From Chloroflexota bacterium (GTDB taxonomy: Bacteria > Chloroflexota > Anaerolineae > Promineifilales > Promineifilaceae): 64,000 nt of DNA. Position 1 is the first letter of the stretch; the number at the start of each line of letters is the position of its first letter. Below, in pieces: positions 1-8,745 of this stretch. The notes under the pieces were generated by a model. The model was not told the DNA's origin. It did not search any database and saw nothing but the letters and a program-made list of their open reading frames with translations. Location of the stretch: the NCBI GenBank assembly GCA_014584575.1, contig JACTMP010000057.1:116940-180939 (forward strand), written 5' to 3'. The position numbers and the translations under genes were made by a program.

Positions 1-144
1 AAGAAATGGCAAAAGCGGGGGTGGACGGCCGTGACCTGGTTTCTCACTTTCAACTATGTTACCCTCGGCTGGGTCTGGTTTGCCCTACCCACCCCCCAAC
101 TGGCCTGGCAGACGTTTGGTAAGCTGTTTGGTCTGGCAAGCTAA
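1..144 (+). CDS. C-terminal end of an MBOAT (AlgI-type) O-acyltransferase, partial
   Basis: The reading frame is open from the first base to the TAA at 142-144 and encodes 47 residues ending TFGKLFGLAS. The stretch TFNYVTLGWVWFALPT is hydrophobic and resembles the last membrane helix of MBOAT proteins, which often carry a GWVFF-like motif there. MBOAT/AlgI proteins move acyl groups across the membrane onto polysaccharides. The SGNH gene begins 11 bp downstream, which is the usual AlgI plus AlgJ/DltD-like pairing and supports the call. The body of the gene lies outside the window, so the family call rests on the tail and the neighbour only. Confidence 0.6.
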   Translation, partial: KKWQKRGWTAVTWFLTFNYVTLGWVWFALPTPQLAWQTFGKLFGLAS

Positions 145-155
145 CAGAGAATAAA

Positions 156-1289
156 ATGTACAACTGGCGAATGATGGGCCGTATTATGTCCAAAGCCACA
201 TTTTTGTTTGTGGCAGTCAATTTGCTGTTTGTGGCGCTGCGGCCCGAAGCCGCTTCGGGTTCGCCGTCTACCATCCTCCCCTCCTTCTCCCTCTACAACC
301 ACCTCTATCCTGGCCGAGAGCGGCTGCCTTACGGGGAGAACCCGGTCGAAAGTTACAACCTGTCGCTCAACAGCATCCCGGCGATGTTTGCCAGCCATCA
401 CCTCAGCCAGCCTAAAGCGGCCGATGAATTCCGCGTCATCATCCTGGGCGACTCCGGCATTTGGGGTTGGTTTTTGCCGAATGACGAGACGTTGGCGGGG
501 CAGTTGAATGCGATGGGGTTGGAAACGGCCGTCGGCCAGCGCATCCTCTTTTACAACCTGGGCTACCCCATTATGTCCTTGAGCAAAGATTTACTAATGC
601 TAGACGAAGCCATGCACTATGACCCAGACTTGATCATCTGGCCGATGACGTTGGAATCATTTGCGGTGGGCAGGCAGCTTGATCACCCCATTTTGCAGCA
701 CAACCCGGCGCGGCTGCGCCCCCTCATTGCCACATATGGCCTGAATCTGGATGGCGATGACCCGCGTTTTGTGGAGCCAGATTTCTGGCAATCTACCCTG
801 GTGGGGCAGCGGCGGGCGCTGGCCGATTGGCTGCGTTTGCAGCAGGTGGGCGTGGCCTGGGCCGCGACAGGCATAGACCAGGTTATCCCCGCTGACATTC
901 CGCCGCGCCAATCTGATTTTGAAGAAGATTTAAGCTGGCAAAATTTTGCAGAAGAACGCACGTTAACGGCCGTTGACCTTTCATTTGATGTGCTGCGGGC
1001 CGGGCTGGCGCGGGCAGGAGATGTGCCCGTGCTGGTCATCAATGAACCGATTTTTATCAGCAGCGGCGAAAACAGTCAGTTACGTTACAACCTCTGGTAC
1101 CCACGCTGGGCGTATGACCAGTACCGGGCATTGCTGGCCCAGGAGATGGAAGGGCAACCCTACCTTGACCTGTGGGATTCCGTCCCGCCTGATGAGTTTA
1201 CCGATAGTCCGGTGCATCTGACAGCGACGGGCACGGCCGTGTTCGCCGACCATGTCCGGGAAATACTGCCCACACTAATCCACCAATAA
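156..1289 (+). CDS. SGNH/GDSL-family hydrolase-like O-acetylation partner, membrane anchored
   Basis: This is a 377-residue protein. Residues 8-30 form one hydrophobic segment (signal anchor or signal peptide). Block I is VIILGDSGIWGW with the presumed nucleophile Ser100, and block V is DSPVHLTATG with Asp350 and His354 near the C terminus, so a complete Ser-Asp-His set is present. With an MBOAT gene 11 bp upstream it probably works outside the membrane, finishing acetyl transfer onto an exported glycan in the AlgI/AlgJ manner; the substrate is unknown. ATG156 is used; ATG186 is an alternative that would still leave the hydrophobic segment. Confidence 0.75.
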   Translation: MYNWRMMGRIMSKATFLFVAVNLLFVALRPEAASGSPSTILPSFSLYNHLYPGRERLPYGENPVESYNLSLNSIPAMFASHHLSQPKAADEFRVIILGDSGIWGWFLPNDETLAGQLNAMGLETAVGQRILFYNLGYPIMSLSKDLLMLDEAMHYDPDLIIWPMTLESFAVGRQLDHPILQHNPARLRPLIATYGLNLDGDDPRFVEPDFWQSTLVGQRRALADWLRLQQVGVAWAATGIDQVIPADIPPRQSDFEEDLSWQNFAEERTLTAVDLSFDVLRAGLARAGDVPVLVINEPIFISSGENSQLRYNLWYPRWAYDQYRALLAQEMEGQPYLDLWDSVPPDEFTDSPVHLTATGTAVFADHVREILPTLIHQ

Positions 1290-1401
1290 TTCACCCACTC
1301 ACCCACTCACCCACTCACCCACTCACCCACTCACCCACTCACCCACTCACCCACTCAATCACTCAATCACTCAATCACCCACTCACTCAATCACTCAATC
1401 A
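1290..1401. repeat. Octamer tandem array between convergent genes
   Basis: About 110 bp of 8-bp units reading CACCCACT, shifting to CACTCAAT toward the right end. The array starts right after the TAA of the SGNH gene and runs into the end of ligA: the ligA stop codon (TGA on the minus strand, 1399-1401) is part of a repeat unit. No T-run hairpin is visible, so there is no ordinary terminator here. Confidence 0.9.
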
Positions 1402-3432
1402 CCCCCTCCCCACCATCGCACGTAATTCCTCTTCATTTACCACCGGCACGCCCAATTGCTCCGCTTTCGCCAGTTTGCTGCCGGCGTTTTCACCGGCCAA
1501 CAGGTAGTTACTATTTTTGCTGACGGCGCCGGTCACTTTGCCGCCATGCGCTTCAATAAATGCTCTGGCTTCGTCACGGCTCATGGTGGGCAGCGTACCG
1601 GTAATAACAAAGGTAAGGCCAGCCAGAGGTTGAAAGGCAGTCGGAGGCACGGCCGTTTTTGTGCTGGCAAATGGCAGTCCCGCTGCCCGGAATTTTTCCA
1701 GCAACGCCCGGTTGCGCCCATCGGCAAACCAGTCCACCACGCTGGCAGCGATCTGCGGCCCCACCCCTTCTATCGTTTCCAACTGTTCTTGGGTTGTGGC
1801 CGCCAGCCCATCCAGGCTGCCAAACGCATCCAGCAGCAGCCCGGCAACCACACTGCCCACATAGGGAATGCCCAAGGCTGTTAAAAATCTCTCAGCCGAC
1901 TGGTTCTTGCTCGCTTCAATGCCACCGAGCAGGTTATCCACCTTCTTCTCCTGGAATCCTTCCAATGCCAGCAACTTTTCCCGATCTAGAAAATAAAGGT
2001 CGGCAATATCATGGATGAGACCTTTTTCCAGCAGCAACACGGCCGTTTTCCCGCCAAACGTGCCAATATCCATTGCTCCCCGGCTGACAAAGTATTCCAC
2101 GCGGCGTACCAGTTGTTCCGGGCAGGTCGGATTGTCGCAATAGATAGCCACTTCACCGTCAATGCGCTTGACCGGCTGCTGACAAAAAGGGCAAACCGTG
2201 GGCGGCGCAATCACCTGCTCTGTGCCATCCCGCCGCTCAAGAACCGGGCCGATGACGTAAGGGATTACGTCCCCGGCCCGTTTTACCAGCACCGTGTCGC
2301 CAATGCGAATGTCTTTGCGGGCGATTTCGTCATAGTTGTGCAGGGTGGCGTTGCGCACTACCACGCCGCCAATTTCCACCGGCTCCAGGACGGCGTTCGG
2401 AGCCAATACACCGGTTCGCCCCACATTCACCTGCACGGCCAGCAGCCGGGTCGTTTTCTCCTGCGCCGGGAATTTCATAGCAATCGCCCCACGCGGGTCT
2501 TTGCCCACAAAACCGAGGCTGTCGGCCAGGGGGCGGTTGTTGATTTTGACAACAATGCCGTCAACTTCATAGTTGATCTGGTTGCGGCGGGGGATCCAGG
2601 CCTCATAGGCCGCAGCAACGGCCGTTAAATCCACACAATACACACTATCCCCGGACACCGGAAAGCCCAACTGCCGCAAATAATCCAGCCGCTCCCACTG
2701 CGCATCGGGCACGGCCGTACCCTCCCAGGCCACCAGGTCATAACAGTAAATGGTCAGGGGGCGCACGGCCGTGATCTTCGGGTCTAGCTGACGCAGGGAA
2801 CCAGAAGCGGCATTGCGAGGATTCATATATAACGGTTCCCCCGCCGCCAGCCGGGCCGCATTAAACGCCTCAAACTTGTCCAGCGGGAAAAACACCTCAC
2901 CACGCACCACCAGATAAGGTGGCGCTGCCAGGCCACTGTCCGGCGCTACCGGAATTTTTTGGGGGACGGCCTTGAGTGTGCGCAAATTTTGGGTGACATC
3001 CTCGCCAACTTCGCCATTGCCACGAGTTGCGCCCTGGGTGAAACGGCCGTCCACATACGTCAGCACCACTGTTAGCCCATCCAACTTGGGTTCGGCCACA
3101 TAATCAAGTGACATCGCCGGGTCTGGCAGATACCGCTCAATCCGCTGCCGCCAGGCAAATAAATCTTCCACGTTGAAGGCATTGGCCAGGCTGAGGATGG
3201 GCGCAGGATGCGTCACTTTCGTAAAAGCGTCCAACGGTTCTGATCCGGCGCGCTGCGTAGGCGAATCGGGCGTCACCCATTCCGGGTGGGCCTCTTCCAA
3301 TGCCAGTAGCTCATGGTACAGGGCATCATACTCGGCATCGCTGATAACCGGCGCATCCAACACATGGTATCGGTAAAGGTGGTAATTGATTTGATCACGC
3401 AATAAAACGATTCGCTCCGCATCCTTTTCCAT
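1399..3432 (-). CDS. ligA: NAD+-dependent DNA ligase LigA
   Basis: 677 residues, the usual LigA length. In order: N-terminal Ia domain (about 1-65), adenylation domain with EPKLDGL whose Lys116 is the AMP-accepting residue, OB fold (about 320-400, starting near VNVGRTG), a four-Cys zinc site (CPFC, then CDNPTC), helix-hairpin-helix region (about 470-580), and a C-terminal BRCT domain from about 600 (LAGLTFVITGTLPTMSRDEA). It seals nicks in replication and repair using NAD+. All catalytic landmarks are intact. The last residues VGRG are followed by a TGA that belongs to the downstream octamer array. It is convergent with the SGNH gene and appears monocistronic. Confidence 0.97.
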   Translation of the reverse strand: MEKDAERIVLLRDQINYHLYRYHVLDAPVISDAEYDALYHELLALEEAHPEWVTPDSPTQRAGSEPLDAFTKVTHPAPILSLANAFNVEDLFAWRQRIERYLPDPAMSLDYVAEPKLDGLTVVLTYVDGRFTQGATRGNGEVGEDVTQNLRTLKAVPQKIPVAPDSGLAAPPYLVVRGEVFFPLDKFEAFNAARLAAGEPLYMNPRNAASGSLRQLDPKITAVRPLTIYCYDLVAWEGTAVPDAQWERLDYLRQLGFPVSGDSVYCVDLTAVAAAYEAWIPRRNQINYEVDGIVVKINNRPLADSLGFVGKDPRGAIAMKFPAQEKTTRLLAVQVNVGRTGVLAPNAVLEPVEIGGVVVRNATLHNYDEIARKDIRIGDTVLVKRAGDVIPYVIGPVLERRDGTEQVIAPPTVCPFCQQPVKRIDGEVAIYCDNPTCPEQLVRRVEYFVSRGAMDIGTFGGKTAVLLLEKGLIHDIADLYFLDREKLLALEGFQEKKVDNLLGGIEASKNQSAERFLTALGIPYVGSVVAGLLLDAFGSLDGLAATTQEQLETIEGVGPQIAASVVDWFADGRNRALLEKFRAAGLPFASTKTAVPPTAFQPLAGLTFVITGTLPTMSRDEARAFIEAHGGKVTGAVSKNSNYLLAGENAGSKLAKAEQLGVPVVNEEELRAMVGRG

Positions 3433-3610
3433 CGTCGTGTACCTTCGCTTTTTCAGTTCGCCCCAAAAACCGGGTTTGGGAACAATTCACAGTCAAAGAA
3501 TACCGAGATCATACCTTGCTTCCGACAAATGGGTAGAGGAGGAGCAGAGGTGGGCCAGGGGCAGAAACAAATGTGGAGAAGGGCTTGTACAAAAGTATTA
3601 TTTTCGGGTC

Positions 3611-3638
3611 TTAACATAAATGTGAAAACATGTATAAT
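3611..3638 (+). promoter_or_regulatory. Candidate sigma70-type promoter
   Basis: TTAACA (3611-3616), 16-bp spacer, TATAAT (3633-3638) preceded by TG. It lies about 80 bp before the gene at 3721, whose Shine-Dalgarno GGGAGG is at 3713-3718. The remaining sequence between ligA and this site shows nothing else recognisable. Confidence 0.55.
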
Positions 3639-3720
3639 AGGAGCGTACTTTGCATAATGTTGCTTTGCTCATACTGCCCGCTGTGCTTAACAAAGCCGGC
3701 AGGTTATAAAGCGGGAGGCT

Positions 3721-4377
3721 ATGATGATGTCGAAAAAAAGGATTGCAGGATTATTGGCAATGCTGCTTTGGCTAGCAGCCAGCAGCGTGGTCTGGGCGCA
3801 AACGCCGCGCCCCACACCAACCAATATACCACCGCCAGGGGGCGGCGGCACCGACCAGGTCTCGGACGAACAACGCGGGTCCATCTCTGGTTTCATCTAT
3901 GAGGACGTAAACGGCGACGGCCGTTGCGTGAATACTGGTGTGGCCGGCGAAAACCCCATCCGCGGCATAGATGTCCGTTTTGTCAGCAGTGACCGGCAGA
4001 CGGTCATCACCCAATACTCTGGCGAAAATGGGGATTTTGGCCTCTATGCCGCCGGGCAAAGTTATTGGGAAGTGACCGTATTACCCGGGGCCGGATGGAC
4101 GGTGGCTGCACAAAGCACCATCTATGTGCCCGTATACGCGGAAAGCCCAAATCACGCCAATATCAATTTCTGTCTGACCAGGGGGACGAACGCCGTAATC
4201 CAGCTACCTGGCGTCGTGGGTACGATCTTGTTACCGGAATCGGGGGCCAGTCATGCCGAACGGCAGGCGGCGCAAACAGAGATGATGTGGAGGTGGGTAG
4301 CGGCGCTCACGGCCGTGACCGGACTCACGCTCATCGCCGCCGGCCTCTATCTGCAATGGCAGCGACGCCAAGCGTAA
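3721..4377 (+). CDS. Secreted protein with one SdrD-B/Cna-B-like domain and a sortase-like C-terminal signal
   Basis: 218 residues. Residues 1-28 are a signal peptide ending near VVWAQ, followed by a Pro/Thr-rich stretch. The middle (about 55-150, SISGFIYEDVNGDGR onward) matches SdrD-B/Cna-B-like beta-sandwich domains with a VNGDG acidic loop that may bind calcium. Near the end LPESGA is followed, after about a dozen residues, by a hydrophobic helix (WVAALTAVTGLTLIAAGLYL) and the basic tail QWQRRQA. That arrangement resembles an LPxTG sorting signal with Ser in place of Thr, although the gap to the helix is longer than usual. No sortase is in the window. It has its own promoter upstream and a hairpin terminator downstream. 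Confidence 0.7.
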   Translation: MMMSKKRIAGLLAMLLWLAASSVVWAQTPRPTPTNIPPPGGGGTDQVSDEQRGSISGFIYEDVNGDGRCVNTGVAGENPIRGIDVRFVSSDRQTVITQYSGENGDFGLYAAGQSYWEVTVLPGAGWTVAAQSTIYVPVYAESPNHANINFCLTRGTNAVIQLPGVVGTILLPESGASHAERQAAQTEMMWRWVAALTAVTGLTLIAAGLYLQWQRRQA

Positions 4378-4380
4378 AGT

Positions 4381-4450
4381 TACACTGGCAAAGGTCTTAA
4401 TCTGACATTTGTATCACCTTGTCAGATGTCGCCTTGTCACCATGTCAGGT
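4381..4450. repeat. Dispersed intergenic repeat B, copy 1
   Basis: Begins ACTGGCAAAGG and continues with AATCTGACATTT, then several TGTCA/TGACA words (TCACCTTGTCAGATGTC). Nearly the same order of words occurs at 9727-9786 and, inverted, at 50168-50236. Confidence 0.75.
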
Positions 4451-4460
4451 ACAACGTATC

Positions 4461-4490
4461 AAAAACCTCTGGCAAAATCAGAGGTTTTTT
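4461..4490. terminator. Rho-independent terminator, probably bidirectional
   Basis: AAAACCTCTG (4462-4471) pairs with CAGAGGTTTT (4479-4488) around a 7-nt loop, with T-runs in both directions. It can end the plus-strand gene stopping at 4377 and the minus-strand surE operon. Confidence 0.85.
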
Positions 4491-4686
4491 AATTTGCGTG
4501 TGAGTGTGTCTGGGGGCGTTGGGCGATAATCTGGCGAGCCACATCAATGACGGCAATGGGGGATGTCATCATTTCTTCAAAACGGCCGTCTATCATCACC
4601 ACCGGTTCGGCCTGCATGATAACGCGACGCAAGGCGTATAGTTCTGCCTTGAGCCGCCGGTTTTCTTCCTGTGTGATGTTTACCAT
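4489..4686 (-). CDS. Small protein with a helical, coiled-coil-like N-terminus
   Basis: 65 residues from ATG at 4684-4686, chosen because GGAGTGGGAG sits just upstream; a longer reading into surE would overlap that gene. MVNITQEENRRLKAELYAL is strongly helical with heptad-like Leu/Ile/Ala spacing, followed by VIDVARQIIAQRP. It starts 19 bp after the surE stop codon on the same strand, so the two are probably cotranscribed. I do not recognise a family; the function is unknown. Confidence 0.6.
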   Translation of the reverse strand: MVNITQEENRRLKAELYALRRVIMQAEPVVMIDGRFEEMMTSPIAVIDVARQIIAQRPQTHSHAN

Positions 4687-4705
4687 ATGCTCCCACTCCT
4701 TATCT

Positions 4706-5560
4706 TCAGGCGGCAATGTATTCCACTTCCAACGGCGGCAGGGGCACACGGCCGTTGCTGCCCGGCTCTTCCATCTCCGCCAATTCCAGCGGCATATGCC
4801 ACTCCCAGTCTGCCAACATCGAAAGCGCATGATAGGCCGTCAGGTCTAGCTGTAAGGGCGTCACCGAGGCATAACCCTGCGCCAATGCGCCCACATCCGT
4901 CCCCTCTTTGGGCACACCGGTGGGGCGGTCGCCGCCGATCCAGTAATAATCATTACCGCGCGGGTCTTGCCGTTTGTCCAGCCGGTCACGGTATACACGC
5001 AGCCCCTGGCGCGTCAACTGCACTCCCTGGAGTTCGCTCAGGGGCAGATGGGGCACATTCACATTGAGAAAGGTGCGGTTGGGCAACCCTTTGTCAATCA
5101 CCGTTTGCACAACCTGGCAGGCCACTTCCACGGCCGTGCCATAATCCAATTCCCAAGAACTGGTACCCCGGCCATCTAGCGACACGGCCACGCCGGGCAC
5201 ACCCCAGATAATGCCTTCCATCACGGCCGTGACCGTACCCGAATAGGTCACATCATGCCCCAGATTTGCCGAGGTGTTTACGCCGGATACCACCAGGTCT
5301 ACTTTTTCATTCAACAGCCCCATCAGGGCCAGCGCCACACAATCAGAAGGCGCGCCATCACTGGTAAAAGCCGGGCTACCATCGGCCAACTTCACCCGGC
5401 GCACCCGCAGCGGGCGGTTGAGCGTTTTCACATGCCCACCACCCGACCAGTCATGGTCCGGGGCCAAGACACTGACTTTACCCAAACGCCGCATCCCCTG
5501 TGCCAAAGCCAGCAGCCCAGGCGCGGTCACACCATCATCGTTGGTTACTAAAATGTGCAT
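4706..5560 (-). CDS. surE: 5'/3'-nucleotidase SurE
   Basis: 284 residues. The N-terminus MHILVTNDDGVTAPG carries the SurE metal-binding Asp8-Asp9 pair, followed by LAPDHDWSGGGH and the metal-ligand Asn in VVSGVNTSANLGHDVTYSGT, all family hallmarks. SurE is a cytosolic metal-dependent phosphatase acting on nucleoside 5'- and 3'-monophosphates. The C-terminal tail after about residue 250 is more variable. A good Shine-Dalgarno (AAGGAG on the minus strand) precedes the ATG. It is followed by a small helical protein gene and the bidirectional hairpin at 4461-4490. Confidence 0.95.
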   Translation of the reverse strand: MHILVTNDDGVTAPGLLALAQGMRRLGKVSVLAPDHDWSGGGHVKTLNRPLRVRRVKLADGSPAFTSDGAPSDCVALALMGLLNEKVDLVVSGVNTSANLGHDVTYSGTVTAVMEGIIWGVPGVAVSLDGRGTSSWELDYGTAVEVACQVVQTVIDKGLPNRTFLNVNVPHLPLSELQGVQLTRQGLRVYRDRLDKRQDPRGNDYYWIGGDRPTGVPKEGTDVGALAQGYASVTPLQLDLTAYHALSMLADWEWHMPLELAEMEEPGSNGRVPLPPLEVEYIAA

Positions 5561-5684
5561 CGTTTTCTCCTTCTATTCATACGGGTGGTAGCATACCCAC
5601 AACCGGTTAAGCCAGAATCAACAGCCAGTTAAGAGCCTGCTAAGGTTTGGTTAACAACTGTTTAACCGGACGGAGCGGTTGAAA

Positions 5685-5782
5685 CCGCGACTACATAAAG
5701 CGAAGACCACCTTCGCGGTCTGGTAGCCAGCCGACGAAGGTCGGCTTTGCTCCTTGTAGCCGCGAATTTATTCGCCGGGCGA
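5685..5782. repeat. Dispersed hairpin repeat A, copy 1
   Basis: Contains CCGACGAAGGTCGG, a hairpin-like palindrome, then CTTTGCTCCTTGTAGCCGCGA. The 36 nt at 5730-5765 recur at 40263-40298 with a single difference. The 314-bp gap between divergent surE and the thioesterase gene (5561-5874) holds this repeat and short GTTAACC-like words; no convincing promoter was seen. Confidence 0.8.
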
Positions 5783-5874
5783 TGATCACCGGATCATTTG
5801 GTTAACCATCATCAAAACCGGCCCCGTCTTCAGGTTGGTTTGTAGAATCCGATTGGCTCTGTAAAATTCAGACC

Positions 5875-6756
5875 ATGTACGAACGCGCTTTTCGCATCCG
5901 CCATTATGAATGTGACGCCTATGGGCACGTGAACCACGCCAACTATTTGCGTTACATGCAAGAAGCGGCGCTGGATGCGTCCGCAGCGGTGGGGTATGAC
6001 ATCCCCCGTTACCAGCAGATGCAGCGCCATTGGCTAATCCGGGAGACGGATGTGACTTTTTTACGGCCGTTACACTATGGCGATACGGCCGTTGTCAAAA
6101 CCTGGGTGCAAGATTTCCGCCGGGTACGCTCCCGCCGCGCCTATGAAATTCGCCTGCAAAGCAGCGGCGAACTGGTGGCCCAGGCGCACACCGACTGGGT
6201 CTTCCTGGACAGCCAGACCTTACACCCGGCTACCATCTCGGAGGAGATGATCCGGGCTTTTATGCCCGGCGGCGACCCATCGCCAGCGCCGCGCCGCGAA
6301 CCGTTTCCGGCAGCGCCACCCGCGCCGCCTGGCGTGGTCGCCATTCGCCCCACCGTCCGCTGGCGCGATATTGACGCCGCCGGGCATGTGAACAACGCCA
6401 TGTATCTGGCCTATATTGAAGATTGCAGCCTGCAATCATTGGCTGCATACGGCTGGCCTATTGACCGCCTGATGGCGGCCGGTTTTGGCATTGTGGCCCG
6501 TCGCTACCGTATTGAATACAAACAACCGGCCTTGTTGGACGAACAATTGGAGGTCTGCACCTATATCAGCGACGTCAAGCGGGCAACGGCCGTGCGCCAT
6601 TGCACCATCACCCGTCTCCATGATCAGGCATTGCTGGCGCAGGCGTGCATCACGGCCGTGTGTGTTGACCTGACCACCGGCCAACCCCGCCGTATCCCCG
6701 CCGCCTTTTTGGCCGATATGGCCCCACATATTGCCTACCCGAATTTATACCCATGA
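5875..6756 (+). CDS. Tandem hotdog-fold acyl-CoA/acyl-ACP thioesterase
   Basis: 293 residues with two 4HBT-like hotdog domains. Domain 1 (about 1-130) has CDAYGHVNHANYLRYMQE and domain 2 (about 155-285) has DIDAAGHVNNAMYLAYIED, each with the Asp-x-x-GHVN-x-A-x-YL-x-Y signature of YbgC/FatA-like thioesterases. Both domains keep the catalytic-type Asp and Asn. A Pro-rich linker (about 130-150) joins them. The substrate is probably a fatty acyl thioester, but the chain length cannot be read from the sequence. The stop overlaps the start of the MFS gene (ATGA), so the two are translationally coupled. Confidence 0.85.
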   Translation: MYERAFRIRHYECDAYGHVNHANYLRYMQEAALDASAAVGYDIPRYQQMQRHWLIRETDVTFLRPLHYGDTAVVKTWVQDFRRVRSRRAYEIRLQSSGELVAQAHTDWVFLDSQTLHPATISEEMIRAFMPGGDPSPAPRREPFPAAPPAPPGVVAIRPTVRWRDIDAAGHVNNAMYLAYIEDCSLQSLAAYGWPIDRLMAAGFGIVARRYRIEYKQPALLDEQLEVCTYISDVKRATAVRHCTITRLHDQALLAQACITAVCVDLTTGQPRRIPAAFLADMAPHIAYPNLYP

Positions 6757-7994
6757 ACCCGAAACAGATGGATCGCCGCTTATTAACCATTTTCCTCATC
6801 GTATTTGTGAATATGCTGGGCGCGGCCATGGTGCTGCCGGTGCTGCCGCTGTATGCGCTGCGCCGTTTTGAGATGGAACCGCAGGTGATCACCCTGCTTG
6901 GCGCTTCCTTCTTCCTGGCGCAGGCCATCGCCAGCCCCTATTTAGGACGACTATCTGACCGGTACGGCCGTGTGCCCATCCTCATCATCTCCCAGATTGG
7001 CACGGCGATCAGTTTTGTCATGATCGCTCAGGCGCAGTCGGTCGCCATGTTATTTGCCGCCCGCATTCTGGATGGTATCACTGGCGGCAACATCATTGTG
7101 GCTCAGGCATACATCACCGATATCACCCCCCGTGAAAAACGGACCCAATCATTAGGGCTGGTTTTTGCCGCGTTTGGCCTGGGTTTTGTTTTTGGCCCGG
7201 CATTGGGGGGATTGCTTTCCGGGTTATTTGGCCCGACAGTGCCTTTTTATCTGGCGGCGCTGGCGGCCACGGCCGTGGTCTTGATGACCTACTTCACCCT
7301 GGACGAAACCCTCTCCCCCGAACAGCGCCAGCAAAACCGGCAGCGCGGCAGTGGCCAACTGTCTTTGCGGCACATCGTCGCCAACTACCCGCTGGTCATC
7401 GTCTTGCTGCTGACCTTTGTGGGACAATTTGCCCTGGGACTACTACAATCCACATTTGCCCTGTATGGCGCGGCCGTTCTCTTTGCCGGTTATACACAAC
7501 AAATCACCGACCTGGGCATTGGCCTGTTGCTCACCGTAGTCGGCGTCACCCAGATTATCACCCAGCTTATGCTACTGCCCCGCGCTATCAAGCGATGGAA
7601 CGAGACGCTCATTATTGCCCTGGGGCTGGTGATTCGGGCGGTGGGGCTGCTGATTTTTGCGGTGGTCGCCTCACCCTGGCTGGGCGCTTTTGGCAGCGTT
7701 TTTTTTGCCCTGGGCATGGGGCTGCTGATGCCGCCGCTGCAATCGGCGGCGACGCGCACGGTAGAGGATGAAGTGCGCGGCGAGGTGTTGGGCGTCAACC
7801 AATCGGTGGTCAGTATTTCCACCATCATCAGCACGGCCGTTGCCGGTACAATTTTTGCTTTAAGCCCCGTCTTACCTTATGAAATTGGCGTGTTACTCTC
7901 GATTCTCACCCTTCCCCTGGTGTGGGTGCTGCACAAGGCCATACCCACCGAACCAATAACGAGCCGGGCGACGGCCGTAAGCGACCAAATGTAA
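6753..7994 (+). CDS. MFS transporter, TetA/DHA1-like drug-efflux type
   Basis: 413 residues, nearly all hydrophobic, consistent with 12 membrane helices. Motif A of the family is present after helix 2 (GRLSDRYGRVPIL, about residues 65-77), as is the motif-C-like GLGFVFGPALGGLL in helix 5. A charged cytosolic loop (about 188-210, ETLSPEQRQQNRQRG) divides the two halves. DHA1-type carriers export small molecules by proton antiport; the substrate here is unknown. It overlaps the thioesterase stop by 4 bp, which suggests export of a product linked to that enzyme, but this is inference. Confidence 0.9.
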   Translation: MNPKQMDRRLLTIFLIVFVNMLGAAMVLPVLPLYALRRFEMEPQVITLLGASFFLAQAIASPYLGRLSDRYGRVPILIISQIGTAISFVMIAQAQSVAMLFAARILDGITGGNIIVAQAYITDITPREKRTQSLGLVFAAFGLGFVFGPALGGLLSGLFGPTVPFYLAALAATAVVLMTYFTLDETLSPEQRQQNRQRGSGQLSLRHIVANYPLVIVLLLTFVGQFALGLLQSTFALYGAAVLFAGYTQQITDLGIGLLLTVVGVTQIITQLMLLPRAIKRWNETLIIALGLVIRAVGLLIFAVVASPWLGAFGSVFFALGMGLLMPPLQSAATRTVEDEVRGEVLGVNQSVVSISTIISTAVAGTIFALSPVLPYEIGVLLSILTLPLVWVLHKAIPTEPITSRATAVSDQM

Positions 7995-8180
7995 ACTGAA
8001 CCACACTTTGTGAGTATGGCCGTTTTATAATGTCATTCTTGCCGAACTTAGTTTTCAGCAAATTTTATTAACTTGAAGATTCCTCCCATGTGGGGTAGGC
8101 GCCAGACACAGAGTAGTAATCATTCGCCAATATCTGATTGTGTGACGCTGTGCCCGGCGTGGTTGTTGACGTGATCTGAC

Positions 8181-8732
8181 ATGACCATTTTTTTCACTCT
8201 CCTGCTGGCGCATCTGCTAGGAGATTTCCCACTACAAACGAACCGCATCTTTCGCATGAAAGTGCAAGGGCCAAAGGGGTTGGCATTGCACGCGGCCATT
8301 CACGTGTTGGTGACTGCGCTGCTCATCCGCAACCTCTGGCAGGCCTGGCCAGCTTTACTCATGTTAGGCTTCCTGCATTACCTGACCGATTGGGCCAAAC
8401 TGCGTTACGCAAATGATCCGCTCACCCCCGGATTTATTTTAGACCAGGCCATCCATGTCGTGACGCTGCTGGTCATCACCGTATTGACCCCGCAAATAAT
8501 CCCCCTCTTCCCACTCTGGTTCCTCATCCCGGCGGTGGTATTGGCGCTGATTCCGGCCTTCCTGACGTTTGCTTACGTCTGGGCCAGCGACCAGTGCCGC
8601 GCCAATATGCCCCGTCCGTTCCTCTCTGCGACCACCATCCAATGGGCCTGTAACCAGCTTCTCCCTCTCTCCCAAAAGACCGGCTGGATCATCGTGGTCA
8701 TGCTGGTCACGGTGGGGTTGCTGGTGGTCTAA
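8181..8732 (+). CDS. DUF3307 membrane protein
   Basis: 183 residues with four to five hydrophobic segments. The N-terminus (LLLAHLLGDFPLQTNRIFRMK, then KGLALHAAIHVLVTALL) matches the DUF3307 signature with its conserved HLLGDF and HAAIH histidines and acidic residue in the membrane. The function of the family is not established. No clear Shine-Dalgarno precedes ATG8181. The preceding 186 bp gap holds no recognisable signal. Its 3' end faces the next gene with only 13 bp between them. Confidence 0.8.
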   Translation: MTIFFTLLLAHLLGDFPLQTNRIFRMKVQGPKGLALHAAIHVLVTALLIRNLWQAWPALLMLGFLHYLTDWAKLRYANDPLTPGFILDQAIHVVTLLVITVLTPQIIPLFPLWFLIPAVVLALIPAFLTFAYVWASDQCRANMPRPFLSATTIQWACNQLLPLSQKTGWIIVVMLVTVGLLVV

Positions 8733-8745
8733 TCTCCTGCTGGCT

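Noticed and set aside
1290..1401. CRISPR-like array
   Set aside because: Units are 8 bp without spacers; it is a simple tandem repeat. No cas genes are in the window.
3437..3902. Two short plus-strand frames before the gene at 3721
   Set aside because: They lack ribosome sites, and one runs over the promoter into the real gene in another frame.
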